From NCBI RefSeq assembly GCF_005877885.1, contig NZ_VCHY01000007.1, forward strand, positions 186,001 to 250,000: a stretch of 64,000 bases of DNA, in the 5' to 3' direction. Below, piece after piece: positions 1-8,357 of the stretch; the stretch's first letter is position 1, and each line of letters starts with the position of its first letter. The notes under the pieces were generated by a model. That model was not told the DNA's origin and searched no databases. It saw only the letters and a list, made by a program, of their open reading frames with translations. The stretch is from Labilibacter sediminis (GTDB taxonomy: Bacteria > Bacteroidota > Bacteroidia > Bacteroidales > Marinilabiliaceae). Made by a program: the position numbers and the translations under genes.

Positions 1-608
1 GATATAAGAATTAAATTAATTAAGAAACAATGTTACCTACTGACTTGTGATACATTGAGGTAAACAAGTCAAATCCATTTTTGCTTAAGCATTGATGAAG
101 TTTATATAACAAATCAATCCTGTCCTAAATAAAATCATACTATTGGCGTTTCACCCAAACCCGACTTCATTTTTTTTATTTTAAGATTATTGCTTTGCTC
201 GGCATAGTTCAAGTGAACTTGACTCTGCTCTCACTAAATGCAATAATTGGCTTGATCCAAAAAACAGAAGCAAAAAAGATCAAGGCTACACCTGATTCAT
301 TCAAAAAACTAACGGTCATTTGACTGAAATCGTTTAAACTCATCCCTTTCGTTCCTCAAGGAATTCAAACAAAAAACGATTTTTAACCGTCAAAACAACC
401 TTGTTTTTTGATTCATCAGCTGAGGCCATTGAGAAATAACCAATTTCAGATAGCAATACAAAACGTTTAGTACGCTATTGATAAAAAACAAAGCTTTCTC
501 AGGAGTTAATATGATTATACATGTATTTTTTAACCACACCTGCCCTTAAGCAAGAGCGAATTAGATTGTTAATTGTATATTTGCAGCTGCAATCAGATAA
601 ATACGAAA
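1..608. other. Non-coding, palindrome-rich leader region
   Basis: I see no convincing gene here. The stretch is AT-rich and holds nested inverted repeats. ATTATTGC (186-193) pairs with GCAATAAT (240-247) around AGTTCA-AG-TGAACT (206-219). TTGATC and GATCAA flank 252-281. CTGATTCATTCAAAAAA (292-308) faces TTTTTTGATTCATCAG (404-419), with AACGGT and ACCGT inside. A TATATTTG box at 576-583 fits the Bacteroidota -7 promoter consensus for the downstream peptidase gene. Confidence 0.5.
576..583 (+). promoter_or_regulatory. Putative -7 promoter box for the M20 peptidase gene
   Basis: TATATTTG matches the Bacteroidota -7 consensus TAnnTTTG and lies 25 bp before the ATG at 609. A clear -33 TTTG at the usual 19-20 bp spacing is not visible. 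The box lies inside the upstream in-frame extension of the gene, which argues for translation starting at 609. Confidence 0.4.
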
Positions 609-1799
609 ATGGATTTAAAGCAAATAGTAAAAGACCTTACCCAAAAATACTTTCCCGAAATACTTGATATCAGAAGACACATTCATGAAAATCCTGAATT
701 GTCGTTTGAAGAGTTTAACACTTCAAAATACATCTGCGCTAAGCTGGATGAGTATGGGATACCGTATAAAAATGGCTACGTAAAAACCGGTATTATTGGT
801 AGTATTAAGGGTAAAAATCCTGATAAAAAAGTGATTGCCCTAAGGGCAGACATGGATGCACTTCCTATTGTTGAGAGCGAAAACAATGAAATTAGATCGT
901 GTAACAAAGGTGTAATGCATGCCTGCGGACACGATGCTCATTCTGCTTCGCTGCTGGGTACGGCCAAAATACTGAATGAGCTCAAAGACCAGTGGGAAGG
1001 TACCATTTTACTTATCTTTCAACCTGGTGAGGAAAAATTTCCGGGCGGTGCAAAACTGATGATGGAAGAAGGTGCTTTAGATCATCCTAAACCGGAATTG
1101 ATTATTGGTCAGCATGTATTACCTGACATGGAAGCCGGAGATGTGGGCTTTAAAGAAGGAATGTATATGGCTTCAGGAGATGAAATTTATTTAACCATTA
1201 AAGGAAAAGGCGGACATGCGGCCATGCCACACACCTTAACCGACAATGTGCTGATTGCTTCTAACATCATTGTTTCGTTGCAGCAAGTGGTAAGTCGAAT
1301 TGTTCCGGCCAATATACCTACTGTTCTTTCTTTTGGTAAAGTCATTGCCAATGGTGCCACTAACATTATTCCTGAGGTAGTTGAAATAGCCGGTACGCTC
1401 AGAACAATGAACGAAGAGTGGCGGGCAAAGATTAAAACCCAGATCAGAAAAATAGCTACTGAAATGGCTTCCAGTATGGGTGCTACCTGCGAGGTAAAAA
1501 TAAACGACGGTTACCCGGTAGTTACCAATTCATTTGAAGTAACGCAGAATGCATATCGTGCGGCTCAGGAGTATTTAGGAAAAGAGCATGTGCACACCAT
1601 GGACACAAGAATGACGGCTGAAGATTTTGGATACTATACGCAGAAATACCCCTGTACTTTTTACCGCTTTGGTGTTAAGCAGGTGAACAATTTACCTACT
1701 GGTGGGTTGCACACCCCCGGATTTAATCTAAACGAATCATCTTTAGAAACTTCGGTTGGTACAATGGCATATATTGCCCTTGATATTATGTCGAAATAA
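609..1799 (+). CDS. M20 family metallo-amidohydrolase (hippurate hydrolase/IAA-amino acid hydrolase type)
   Basis: Cytoplasmic zinc amidohydrolase of the M20D peptidase group (396 residues), which cleaves N-acyl amino acids or similar amides. Visible metal-site motifs are the HACGHDAHS segment (Cys106, His108), the Glu pair in PGEEKFPGG (141-142) and the GQH motif near 167. The insert dimerisation domain follows (about 180-290). The frame stays open from a TTG at 573, but I chose ATG 609 because it gives the family's usual N-terminus and leaves a TATATTTG promoter box upstream. The gene is monocistronic. The exact substrate cannot be told from sequence; family assignment is firm. Confidence 0.9.
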   Translation: MDLKQIVKDLTQKYFPEILDIRRHIHENPELSFEEFNTSKYICAKLDEYGIPYKNGYVKTGIIGSIKGKNPDKKVIALRADMDALPIVESENNEIRSCNKGVMHACGHDAHSASLLGTAKILNELKDQWEGTILLIFQPGEEKFPGGAKLMMEEGALDHPKPELIIGQHVLPDMEAGDVGFKEGMYMASGDEIYLTIKGKGGHAAMPHTLTDNVLIASNIIVSLQQVVSRIVPANIPTVLSFGKVIANGATNIIPEVVEIAGTLRTMNEEWRAKIKTQIRKIATEMASSMGATCEVKINDGYPVVTNSFEVTQNAYRAAQEYLGKEHVHTMDTRMTAEDFGYYTQKYPCTFYRFGVKQVNNLPTGGLHTPGFNLNESSLETSVGTMAYIALDIMSK

Positions 1800-1921
1800 T
1801 TAGCCTGTTGATTAAACATTACGGAAGGAGTGCAAAAACAGGAAGTGGTAATAACTTATTTAAAAACATTTCAAATAAAGTGAAAAGGATTAATAATGTT
1901 TTTAAATAAAAAAAAAGAAAA

Positions 1922-1929
1922 TAATTTTG
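1922..1929 (+). promoter_or_regulatory. Putative -7 promoter box for the ferredoxin gene
   Basis: TAATTTTG fits TAnnTTTG and lies 30 bp before the ferredoxin start codon. The upstream region is a T/A run with no clear TTTG -33 element, so this is moderate evidence only. Confidence 0.4.
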
Positions 1930-1959
1930 CTAATCTAATACTAATAAAAAAATACGAAA

Positions 1960-2127
1960 ATGGCTTACGTTATAAACGAAGATTGTATCGCATGTGGAAC
2001 ATGCGTTGATGAATGTCCTGTAGATGCTATCTCTGAGGGAGATATCTATAAAATTGATGCAGAAGCTTGTACTGACTGTGGTACTTGTGCTGATGTTTGT
2101 CCTACTGAAGCTATTCATCCTGCATAA
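1960..2127 (+). CDS. 2[4Fe-4S] ferredoxin, clostridial type
   Basis: A 55-residue electron carrier. It carries two canonical cluster motifs, CIACGTCVDECP and CTDCGTCADVCP, separated by the usual linker with the pseudo-twofold symmetry of bacterial-type ferredoxins. It is expected to be a soluble low-potential donor for pyruvate:ferredoxin oxidoreductase, Rnf or hydrogenase-type enzymes in an anaerobic or facultative cell. The gene stands alone between a TAATTTTG promoter box and a strong terminator, as usual for highly expressed ferredoxins. The partner enzyme is not in the window. Identification is secure despite the small size. Confidence 0.95.
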   Translation: MAYVINEDCIACGTCVDECPVDAISEGDIYKIDAEACTDCGTCADVCPTEAIHPA

Positions 2128-2150
2128 TTGCAGCATGTAAAAATATTTAA

Positions 2151-2178
2151 CCCCGCTTATATAATAAGCGGGGTTTTT
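2151..2178 (+). terminator. Rho-independent terminator after ferredoxin
   Basis: A perfect 10-bp stem CCCCGCTTAT / ATAAGCGGGG (2151-2160, 2164-2173) with a 3-nt loop is followed by five T. It ends the ferredoxin transcript. Confidence 0.9.
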
Positions 2179-2202
2179 TATTGTTTAAGATTTAAAGCCA
2201 AA

Positions 2203-2742
2203 CTAACAAACAACCCTGTCCATCTTAATATCGTGCATTTCTGAGGGAATATAAGTCTTTATCTGAAAGGGATAGGCTACGCCTACTTTAAAAGCTTGCT
2301 TTACCTTTGGTAAAAACCGGTCGTAGTAACCGCCACCTCTCCCCAAACGATAGCCATCTTCTGAGAAAGCTACACCTGGAACAATAACCATATTAAGTAT
2401 CCCTAGATCATGCAGGGCATCTCCACAAGGCTCATAAATATTAAACTTGCCCAACACCATGGAATTCCTTCCTGAATACAGCATGATTTCAAGATCGCTA
2501 CCTACCACCTTAGGCAGGTATATTTTCTTTTTCTGATACCAGCGTTCAATAAAATTACAGGTATTGACTTCATCGGGCAACGACCAGTAACACATCACAT
2601 GATCGGCCTTTATAAATTCAGGCATGCTTTCAAGTTTAGCAAATAAACTTTCCGCATCTGCCAAACATTGCTCTATAGGTACCCTCTTTTTTTCCTGTTT
2701 AACCTGCTGCCGAAGTTCCCTTTTTCGTGTATCAATATCCAT
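2203..2742 (-). CDS. 5-formyltetrahydrofolate cyclo-ligase
   Basis: Cytoplasmic 5-FTHF cyclo-ligase (methenyltetrahydrofolate synthetase; Fau/YgfA/MTHFS family) of 179 residues, the usual length. It uses ATP to turn 5-formyl-THF into 5,10-methenyl-THF. The basic N-terminus (RKRELRQQVKQEKKRV) and the signature GRGGGYYDRFLPK near residues 134-146 are diagnostic. It lies 10 bp downstream of gldB on the same strand, so the two are probably co-transcribed. No sign of damage. Confidence 0.92.
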   Translation of the reverse strand: MDIDTRKRELRQQVKQEKKRVPIEQCLADAESLFAKLESMPEFIKADHVMCYWSLPDEVNTCNFIERWYQKKKIYLPKVVGSDLEIMLYSGRNSMVLGKFNIYEPCGDALHDLGILNMVIVPGVAFSEDGYRLGRGGGYYDRFLPKVKQAFKVGVAYPFQIKTYIPSEMHDIKMDRVVC

Positions 2743-2752
2743 ATTAGTATAC

Positions 2753-3775
2753 TTACGGCCTGTACCTCGAGGCTGCTAATATCTTGCGGCCATCCTGCTC
2801 TTCCATTAAATCCTTCAGGGTTATCTCTTCATTGTTCTTCATATAAGATTCTACAATCTTATAACCAATATATTCACCAGCTCTGGGGGCAGAATTGTTA
2901 CCAAAATTTGCTGTAAAAGGGGCATCCCCGGTATACTTTTGAATCAGCATTCTATCATTACTAAAAATATGCTTCCACTCTACCATTGAAGCCCACATAT
3001 TGTCCTCATTCTTTTGGCACCAATGTATTTGTTCGGCACTATAATCAAACAATAAAGAATCCTGTAAATCAGGAAACATGCGATGTACAAAATATCTTAC
3101 CTTACCTTTATAAACCATATTGTTTATCAAGTCATTAACTCCTGTATCGTAAGTATAATTGGTTAAGGCCATAGCTCGAATCACATCCGAAGCCATTTTT
3201 TCTTTGGTCATTCCTTTACGCAAATATTTAGGGATATTTAACCACTCATAAAACTCACAATCCTCACCTAAATATTTCTCAATACTAACACCTACCCAGG
3301 CCGAATCAACAGCAATAGACTGGCTAAAACCTGAAACCATCAGATACACATCAGGTACATTCACATCCTTGAAATAATATTTATAGTGCTTAAATCCTTC
3401 TTCCAAATCGCTACTAAACTGCTGATGATCAGAAAAAATATCACCTGCTTTTTTAAAGATATCCTTATTGGCATCATAGGTTAAAAAATCATATGTCCGC
3501 TTATAATATTCCGGATTATCAGTTGATCCCAGCTTAACAATTTGCCTGCTGTAAGCCTGCATAAACTGCGGATATTTTTCAATTATGGGTTGAATATCCG
3601 TTTCTACATTTAAGGTATCAATTGCTCCAAACTCCTGGTAAAAGGGAATTACATTAAGCTCTACTTCAATAGAACTCACATCAGGATGTAACTGTTTATC
3701 TTTACATGAAGTTGATAACACACAGAGCAAAACAAAAAATAGTGCTATAATATAAGTTGTTCTTTGACGATTCAT
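2753..3775 (-). CDS. gldB: Gliding-motility-associated lipoprotein GldB
   Basis: Lipoprotein of 340 residues resembling GldB, a Bacteroidota protein needed for gliding and type IX secretion in Flavobacterium. A signal peptide ends in the lipobox LSTSC (lipid-bearing Cys24). The C-terminal part, with PFTANFGNNSAPRAGEYIGY, is typical of the family. The frame is open back to 3904, but only the ATG at 3775 puts a signal sequence at the N-terminus. It sits upstream of the cyclo-ligase gene. A T9SS-sorted amylase at 46.5-49.3 kb shows that the machinery GldB is linked to is in use here. Confidence 0.82.
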   Translation of the reverse strand: MNRQRTTYIIALFFVLLCVLSTSCKDKQLHPDVSSIEVELNVIPFYQEFGAIDTLNVETDIQPIIEKYPQFMQAYSRQIVKLGSTDNPEYYKRTYDFLTYDANKDIFKKAGDIFSDHQQFSSDLEEGFKHYKYYFKDVNVPDVYLMVSGFSQSIAVDSAWVGVSIEKYLGEDCEFYEWLNIPKYLRKGMTKEKMASDVIRAMALTNYTYDTGVNDLINNMVYKGKVRYFVHRMFPDLQDSLLFDYSAEQIHWCQKNEDNMWASMVEWKHIFSNDRMLIQKYTGDAPFTANFGNNSAPRAGEYIGYKIVESYMKNNEEITLKDLMEEQDGRKILAASRYRP

Positions 3776-3935
3776 TTTAAAATTACTTAGATAATACCTG
3801 CTCAAACTTAAATATTTTAACACAAAATACCTATCTCTTATATCCCCTCTATTTATAAAGTACATTAACTCCGGCCACATAGAAATCCAATTAACAATAA
3901 ACATTTGCTATTTTTACCCAAACAAATTATATACG

Positions 3936-4913
3936 ATGCTTAAAAAAGTTGATGGCTTTATAATGGGATTAATTGCAATGATTATTCTCGCCTATTTTAT
4001 ACCCGGAATTGGAGATGGAGAATCATTTAATCTTGAGAATATCACAAACATTGGTATTTCCTTAATTTTCTTTTTTTACGGATTAAAGCTAAGCCCTCAA
4101 AATATGAAGAAGGGCCTAATTAATTACAAGCTGCATATCCTTATTCAGCTCACTACATTTGTTATTTTTCCGTTACTGGTTCTTTGCTTTAAACCCTTTG
4201 TTACCACCGAAGAACAAAACTTACTTTGGCTCGCACTTTTTTTTATGGCAGCACTTCCTTCAACTGTTTCCTCATCGGTGGTTATGGTTTCCATTGCCAA
4301 AGGAAATATTCCGGGAGCCATATTTAACGCAAGCATATCGGGACTAATAGGTATTTTAATCACACCATTGTGGATAGGTATCTTTATGCATTCTGGAACA
4401 CATGAATTTGATTTAGGTCAAAGTGTTATCGATTTAATTATAAAAATACTACTGCCTGTTATTGTTGGCTTGTTGCTAAACAGATATTGGGGAAAAACAG
4501 CCCGTAAATATGGCAGGTACCTCACGCTTTTCGATAAAAGTATTATACTGGCTATTGTATACAACAGTTTTAGCAAATCCTTTGAAGCACAACTTTTTGA
4601 CACCATAAAACTCCCATACTTACTAGTTTGCGCGGCAGCTATAATAATTGTTTTTACTGCAATATATCTTCTGGTTTACTGGCTTACAACTAAGTTAAAT
4701 TTCTCACAGGAAGATAAAGTTACCGCACTGTTTTGTGGTTCAAAAAAATCATTGGTTCACGGCTCGGTAATGGCCAATGTGCTTTTTAAGGATATGGCCA
4801 CACAAGGAATTTTTATCCTGCCTATCATGATTTACCATTCCCTGCAATTGATCGTCATCAGCTTTATAGCACAAAAAATGGGGCGTAAAACAAACCTAAA
4901 GCAATCAAATTAG
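3936..4913 (+). CDS. Bile acid:sodium symporter family transporter (SBF-like)
   Basis: Polytopic inner-membrane protein of 325 residues with about nine to ten hydrophobic helices, related to the SBF-like/YfeH group of Na+-coupled organic anion transporters. Supporting segments are the GISLIFFFYGLKLSP helix, the polar break PSTVSSSVVM in a central helix and the late FCGSKKSLVHGSVMA motif, which resembles the conserved crossover helices of the family. It is divergent from gldB across only 160 bp. Substrate is unknown; many bacterial members do not move bile acids. Confidence 0.82.
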   Translation: MLKKVDGFIMGLIAMIILAYFIPGIGDGESFNLENITNIGISLIFFFYGLKLSPQNMKKGLINYKLHILIQLTTFVIFPLLVLCFKPFVTTEEQNLLWLALFFMAALPSTVSSSVVMVSIAKGNIPGAIFNASISGLIGILITPLWIGIFMHSGTHEFDLGQSVIDLIIKILLPVIVGLLLNRYWGKTARKYGRYLTLFDKSIILAIVYNSFSKSFEAQLFDTIKLPYLLVCAAAIIIVFTAIYLLVYWLTTKLNFSQEDKVTALFCGSKKSLVHGSVMANVLFKDMATQGIFILPIMIYHSLQLIVISFIAQKMGRKTNLKQSN

Positions 4914-4945
4914 ATATTTAAGAAGACAGGCTTCAAGCTATTATA

Positions 4946-5120
4946 TAAACCCGAAATATGCATTAGAAAATCTATTACACATTAAAATCACTTCAAAACA
5001 AGACACTTTGTTGCTTCACTTCAACTCACCAGAACGGTGCTATGCCTCGTTTCAGTAAAGCCGTGTTTTATCGTGCATTCAATGCTCATAACGAAGTTCT
5101 AATACATAATTCGGTTTAAA
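4946..5120 (-). repeat. MITE-like dispersed repeat, copy A (reverse orientation)
   Basis: About 175 bp bounded by imperfect terminal inverted repeats (TAAACCCGAAATATGCATTAG at the left, TAATACATAATTCGGTTTAAA at the right). Its reverse complement matches the element at 63625-63799 nearly throughout, including the internal GAGGCATAGCA and GAAGCAACAAAGTGTCTTG segments. A third copy lies at 27067-27285. It encodes no transposase, so it would be non-autonomous. It fills the gap between the symporter gene and the hydrogenase-type gene. Confidence 0.8.
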
Positions 5121-5174
5121 AAAATGACCAAATAAAAAACTCTCACCTGGTCAGATCTTTAAAAAGAAAAGGTA

Positions 5175-7001
5175 TCAAATATCGGTAATTAGCGTATCTT
5201 TTGCTTTTTCATGTAATAAAGATGTTGAACTTGATACCTCACTTACGGCATAAGCAACTTCTTCTGCAATCTTATTGGTTTTCTCAAATTGCTCAAATGC
5301 AACATTCACTTTCCGGGAAATACTATCAAGGGCCACTTTCATCGTATTCAAATAGGGCAATATCTTAACAGCTTCTCCACCTGAATTAATCGCTAACTTT
5401 TTTACTTCGGTAGCAACTACGCCAAATCCTTTGCCGGCCTCACCTGCTCTTGCTGCTTCAACGGCGGCATTCAAAGCTAAAATATTTGTTTGTTCCGAAA
5501 TATTCTTAATTGTATCTACAATCTTAACAAACTCATCAATTACATTTAAATCCTTATTCACACTATCTACAACCAGCTTAAAATCGGAATTAATTACTCT
5601 TGATGATCGGTCTAAATCTTTAACTTTTACATTAATAGAGTTAACCTGTCTATCAATCTCTTCAATAGCTACTGAAACAGTATTCCCTACTTCAACCAAT
5701 GTATCTTGTATATAATGATGGCAATTCTCTTTCCTGTTAAGATTGTTATATATTGCTATTGCCATATCTTCACAACTACCATAACCACATGAATTACAAT
5801 TATAAAAATCTTTCTCTTTATTTTTATTCATTGACCGGTATACACCTTCTAATTCACTGGACGATATTTTTTTTATAATGTTATTCCCTGATAAATTTTC
5901 ATATTTCCTACCATAAAGATCCTTCTTCCAATATTTATCAATTGTTCGCTTTAACTTCTTTTTGCCAAGAAATCGTTTAATTGATGAATTATTCATATTG
6001 TACTTAGCCAGCATCTCGTTTTTCCTCTTCTCTACAAAAAACTCAACTTCATCTAGTGATTTTTCTCTGTTCTGAGTTCCCGGCCCGCCATTACATCCCA
6101 TATGGCAATTCAGGCAATCAACTAATAACGGAGCTCGCTTTGCTTCTATCTCTGCACCCAAATGATCAAGGTATTTGTATATAACATCTGTACCCTCTAT
6201 TTTCCTTGTCTGTGTACCAATGGATGGGACTTCCCGCTCTACTGTACGAAGCAATCCCCCTGGTGATGAAAACAATACAGCCCTTTCTGCCGGAGGATTA
6301 TCGTAGTCAAGTGCCGGATAAGACTTCAAATCTATCCTTTTCTCATCAATAAGGTTTTGCAACGATTTCATGGTAACATTGTAATCACCCAAACCCGTTT
6401 CCTGAAATTCACGCTTCTTGGCAAGACAGGGAGACACAACCATAACCTTATGTTTTTTATACTCCGGATAAAATTCCTTAATCATTTTTACCGTATGTAA
6501 CATTGGACTATCAGCAGGAGCTAAATACTTAATTAACTCAGGTTTATATACCTGAACATAGGTAACAATTGCAGGACAAGGTTGTGTAATTACACACTTG
6601 GGCTTATTTTCTTTTATATGTTTCAAATAAGATTCTGCAGCCAATTCCGCACCAAAGCTAACATCAAAAATTGCCTCAATTCCCCAACTCTTCAGAAGAC
6701 CGTTAACATGCATATATTGCTCCGGAAAATTTGCAGCTATCGCCGGGGCAACAATAGCAACAATTTTAACACCCTTATTTACATCATCACAAAACTGTAC
6801 CATATCATCCTCATACACTCTCGCATCATGCGTACAAGCATCAATACAACTACCACAACCAATACACATATTGGGATTTACCGATACATAGTTACTACTA
6901 CCATCGTTGCAAAACTTTACCGGGCAGGCAGCAATGCAGGCATGACAATTAATACATTTTTCCTTATCGACAGAAAAGGTACCACTAAGTTCTTTATTCA
7001 T
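5175..7001 (-). CDS. Fused 4Fe-4S ferredoxin / [FeFe]-hydrogenase-like / chemoreceptor signalling protein
   Basis: Soluble 608-residue multidomain protein. Residues 1-65 carry two 4Fe-4S motifs ([23 protein letters not shown]). Residues 75-315 are an [FeFe]-hydrogenase large-subunit domain: TQPCPA (Cys142), [10 protein letters not shown] (Cys192) and [11 protein letters not shown] (Cys299, Cys303) supply the four H-cluster ligands. The first Cys of the normal TSCCP motif, which relays protons in catalytic enzymes, is Pro141. Residues 400-430 add a C-x2-C-x4-C-x16-C Fe-S domain (402, 405, 410, 427). Residues 435-608 form a chemoreceptor hairpin with the conserved tip [20 protein letters not shown]. 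There are no membrane helices. I infer a redox or H2 sensor that talks to a chemotaxis-like kinase rather than a bulk hydrogenase. The gene stands alone. Confidence 0.85.
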   Translation of the reverse strand: MNKELSGTFSVDKEKCINCHACIAACPVKFCNDGSSNYVSVNPNMCIGCGSCIDACTHDARVYEDDMVQFCDDVNKGVKIVAIVAPAIAANFPEQYMHVNGLLKSWGIEAIFDVSFGAELAAESYLKHIKENKPKCVITQPCPAIVTYVQVYKPELIKYLAPADSPMLHTVKMIKEFYPEYKKHKVMVVSPCLAKKREFQETGLGDYNVTMKSLQNLIDEKRIDLKSYPALDYDNPPAERAVLFSSPGGLLRTVEREVPSIGTQTRKIEGTDVIYKYLDHLGAEIEAKRAPLLVDCLNCHMGCNGGPGTQNREKSLDEVEFFVEKRKNEMLAKYNMNNSSIKRFLGKKKLKRTIDKYWKKDLYGRKYENLSGNNIIKKISSSELEGVYRSMNKNKEKDFYNCNSCGYGSCEDMAIAIYNNLNRKENCHHYIQDTLVEVGNTVSVAIEEIDRQVNSINVKVKDLDRSSRVINSDFKLVVDSVNKDLNVIDEFVKIVDTIKNISEQTNILALNAAVEAARAGEAGKGFGVVATEVKKLAINSGGEAVKILPYLNTMKVALDSISRKVNVAFEQFEKTNKIAEEVAYAVSEVSSSTSLLHEKAKDTLITDI

Positions 7002-7026
7002 GTGTTTATATTTTGCTTTTTATTGC

Positions 7027-7094
7027 CACATGGAACTCGCCAATTTTGTCATTCTCGTGTGTGAGAAATATTTGCTCATGGCTCGTTTCATATA
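7027..7094 (+). repeat. Dispersed palindromic repeat, copy 1
   Basis: Begins CACATGGAACTC and ends CTCGTTTCATATA. It encloses the hairpin TTCTC-GTGTGT-GAGAA. The same start, end and central hairpin with altered but still paired bases recur at 32740-32838, which is about 30 bp longer. Confidence 0.6.
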
Positions 7095-7594
7095 TTCAGA
7101 TTATAGACAATTATTTTTTACAAATATTTTCTCATTGTCTTTCTGTAGCTTAAATAGGTTTGCTGCTAATAAATGATGTAAACTATAAACTATCGGTTGG
7201 TTATTCAGGTTTGATTATACTTCTTAAGAACTATAACTCTCAATCTTATAATCGTTTGGTTTAACTTTAATGATTACTATAAGCAAAATTTATTCATCAT
7301 TAAATGAAGACGTTTTTTTATAAATAAAACCAGTTCTCGTATTTGCGAAAATAACAAACTATCTTTTAAGTAAAAGAAATACCGAATTATTTCCATTTAT
7401 AAAACCCTACGTACAAAAGGTCAAAGATTCGAATACTTTCATCAAATAGAAGAAAGCATATTTTGGAATTCTCTATACCAGATTTCTATACGCACTATAA
7501 ACAATAATAAAATCCATTTTATATCCTAAATAACAGATCTCTCTTTATTTTAATCAGACACTCGTGATTCTTTATATATATTGTGTTTTTTCAT

Positions 7595-7602
7595 TAAGTT
7601 TG
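7595..7602 (+). promoter_or_regulatory. Putative -7 promoter box for the outer membrane protein gene
   Basis: TAAGTTTG fits TAnnTTTG 33 bp before the start codon. No good -33 element is evident. Confidence 0.35.
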
Positions 7603-7635
7603 CAACATTCTTAACTATATCATAATTCAAGCAAA

Positions 7636-8295
7636 ATGAAGAAAATTGCCTCACTACTTTTTATATTATTTATTGCTGCTCATAGTATATTCGCGCAAAG
7701 CGAAAGAGAATCTGATTTACGTTTTGCCTTTGTTCTAAGTCCGCAAACCAGTTGGTTAAAATCAGACCATAATGCTGTGGATGGAAATGGAAATCTTTTT
7801 GGATATAACTTTGGTGTTGAAATGGATAAGTTCTTTGCCAAAAACTATGCCTTTTCAACAGGACTAACCATTAATACCACAGGAGGTAAATTAAGATACC
7901 GCGATGGCGGCGACTTTGTGATTGGTGGCGAAGAAGTTACCCTTCCTGATAACTCTACCATAGAATACCGCCTTAAATACATTGAAATTCCAATGAGTCT
8001 TAAATTACAAACCAGTGATTTCCAAAGATCAAGCTATTACGGAATTTTTGGTATGTCGGGACAGTTTAATATTAAAACCAATAACGGTTCTGGTAAAAAC
8101 CTTTCTGATGAAGTTCGCCTTTTTAATGTAGGCTACCACTTTGGAGGTGGTATGCAGTACTCTATTGGAGGAGATGCTTATATGAAATTAGGCGTAACCT
8201 ACAACCAGGGCATTACAGATATTACTAAAAACAGCGGATTTGATGACAAAACAGTATTAAACAGGCTGGTTTTTAATTTTGGAATCATTTTTTAA
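7636..8295 (+). CDS. Outer membrane beta-barrel protein (PorT-like family)
   Basis: Secreted protein of 219 residues with a signal peptide ending near IFAQS (residue 21). The rest shows alternating hydrophobic strands typical of eight-stranded barrels, with glycine and aromatic residues and a C-terminal strand ending in FNFGIIF. This pattern matches the Bacteroidota porin/PorT-like barrel families. The role is not predictable from sequence; such proteins are often abundant structural or transport porins. It lies 62 bp upstream of nadE on the same strand but is probably an independent unit with its own promoter box. Confidence 0.75.
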   Translation: MKKIASLLFILFIAAHSIFAQSERESDLRFAFVLSPQTSWLKSDHNAVDGNGNLFGYNFGVEMDKFFAKNYAFSTGLTINTTGGKLRYRDGGDFVIGGEEVTLPDNSTIEYRLKYIEIPMSLKLQTSDFQRSSYYGIFGMSGQFNIKTNNGSGKNLSDEVRLFNVGYHFGGGMQYSIGGDAYMKLGVTYNQGITDITKNSGFDDKTVLNRLVFNFGIIF

Positions 8296-8357
8296 TAAGA
8301 ACATCTTTAACAACAACTGAACACCGTATTAATAGTACCAGATATAATATATAAAAA

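Larger units (their letters stand above)
7002..7635. other. AT-rich spacer between divergent genes
   Basis: No gene is supported here. The segment next to the hydrogenase-like gene contains a palindromic repeat (7027-7094). A TAAGTTTG box lies just before the outer-membrane protein gene. The middle, about 7100-7560, is strongly AT-rich and I see nothing definable in it. Confidence 0.6.

Noticed and set aside
2753-3904. Longer GldB beginning at 3904
   Set aside because: The extra 43 residues would bury the signal peptide and lipobox; ATG 3775 is the sensible start.
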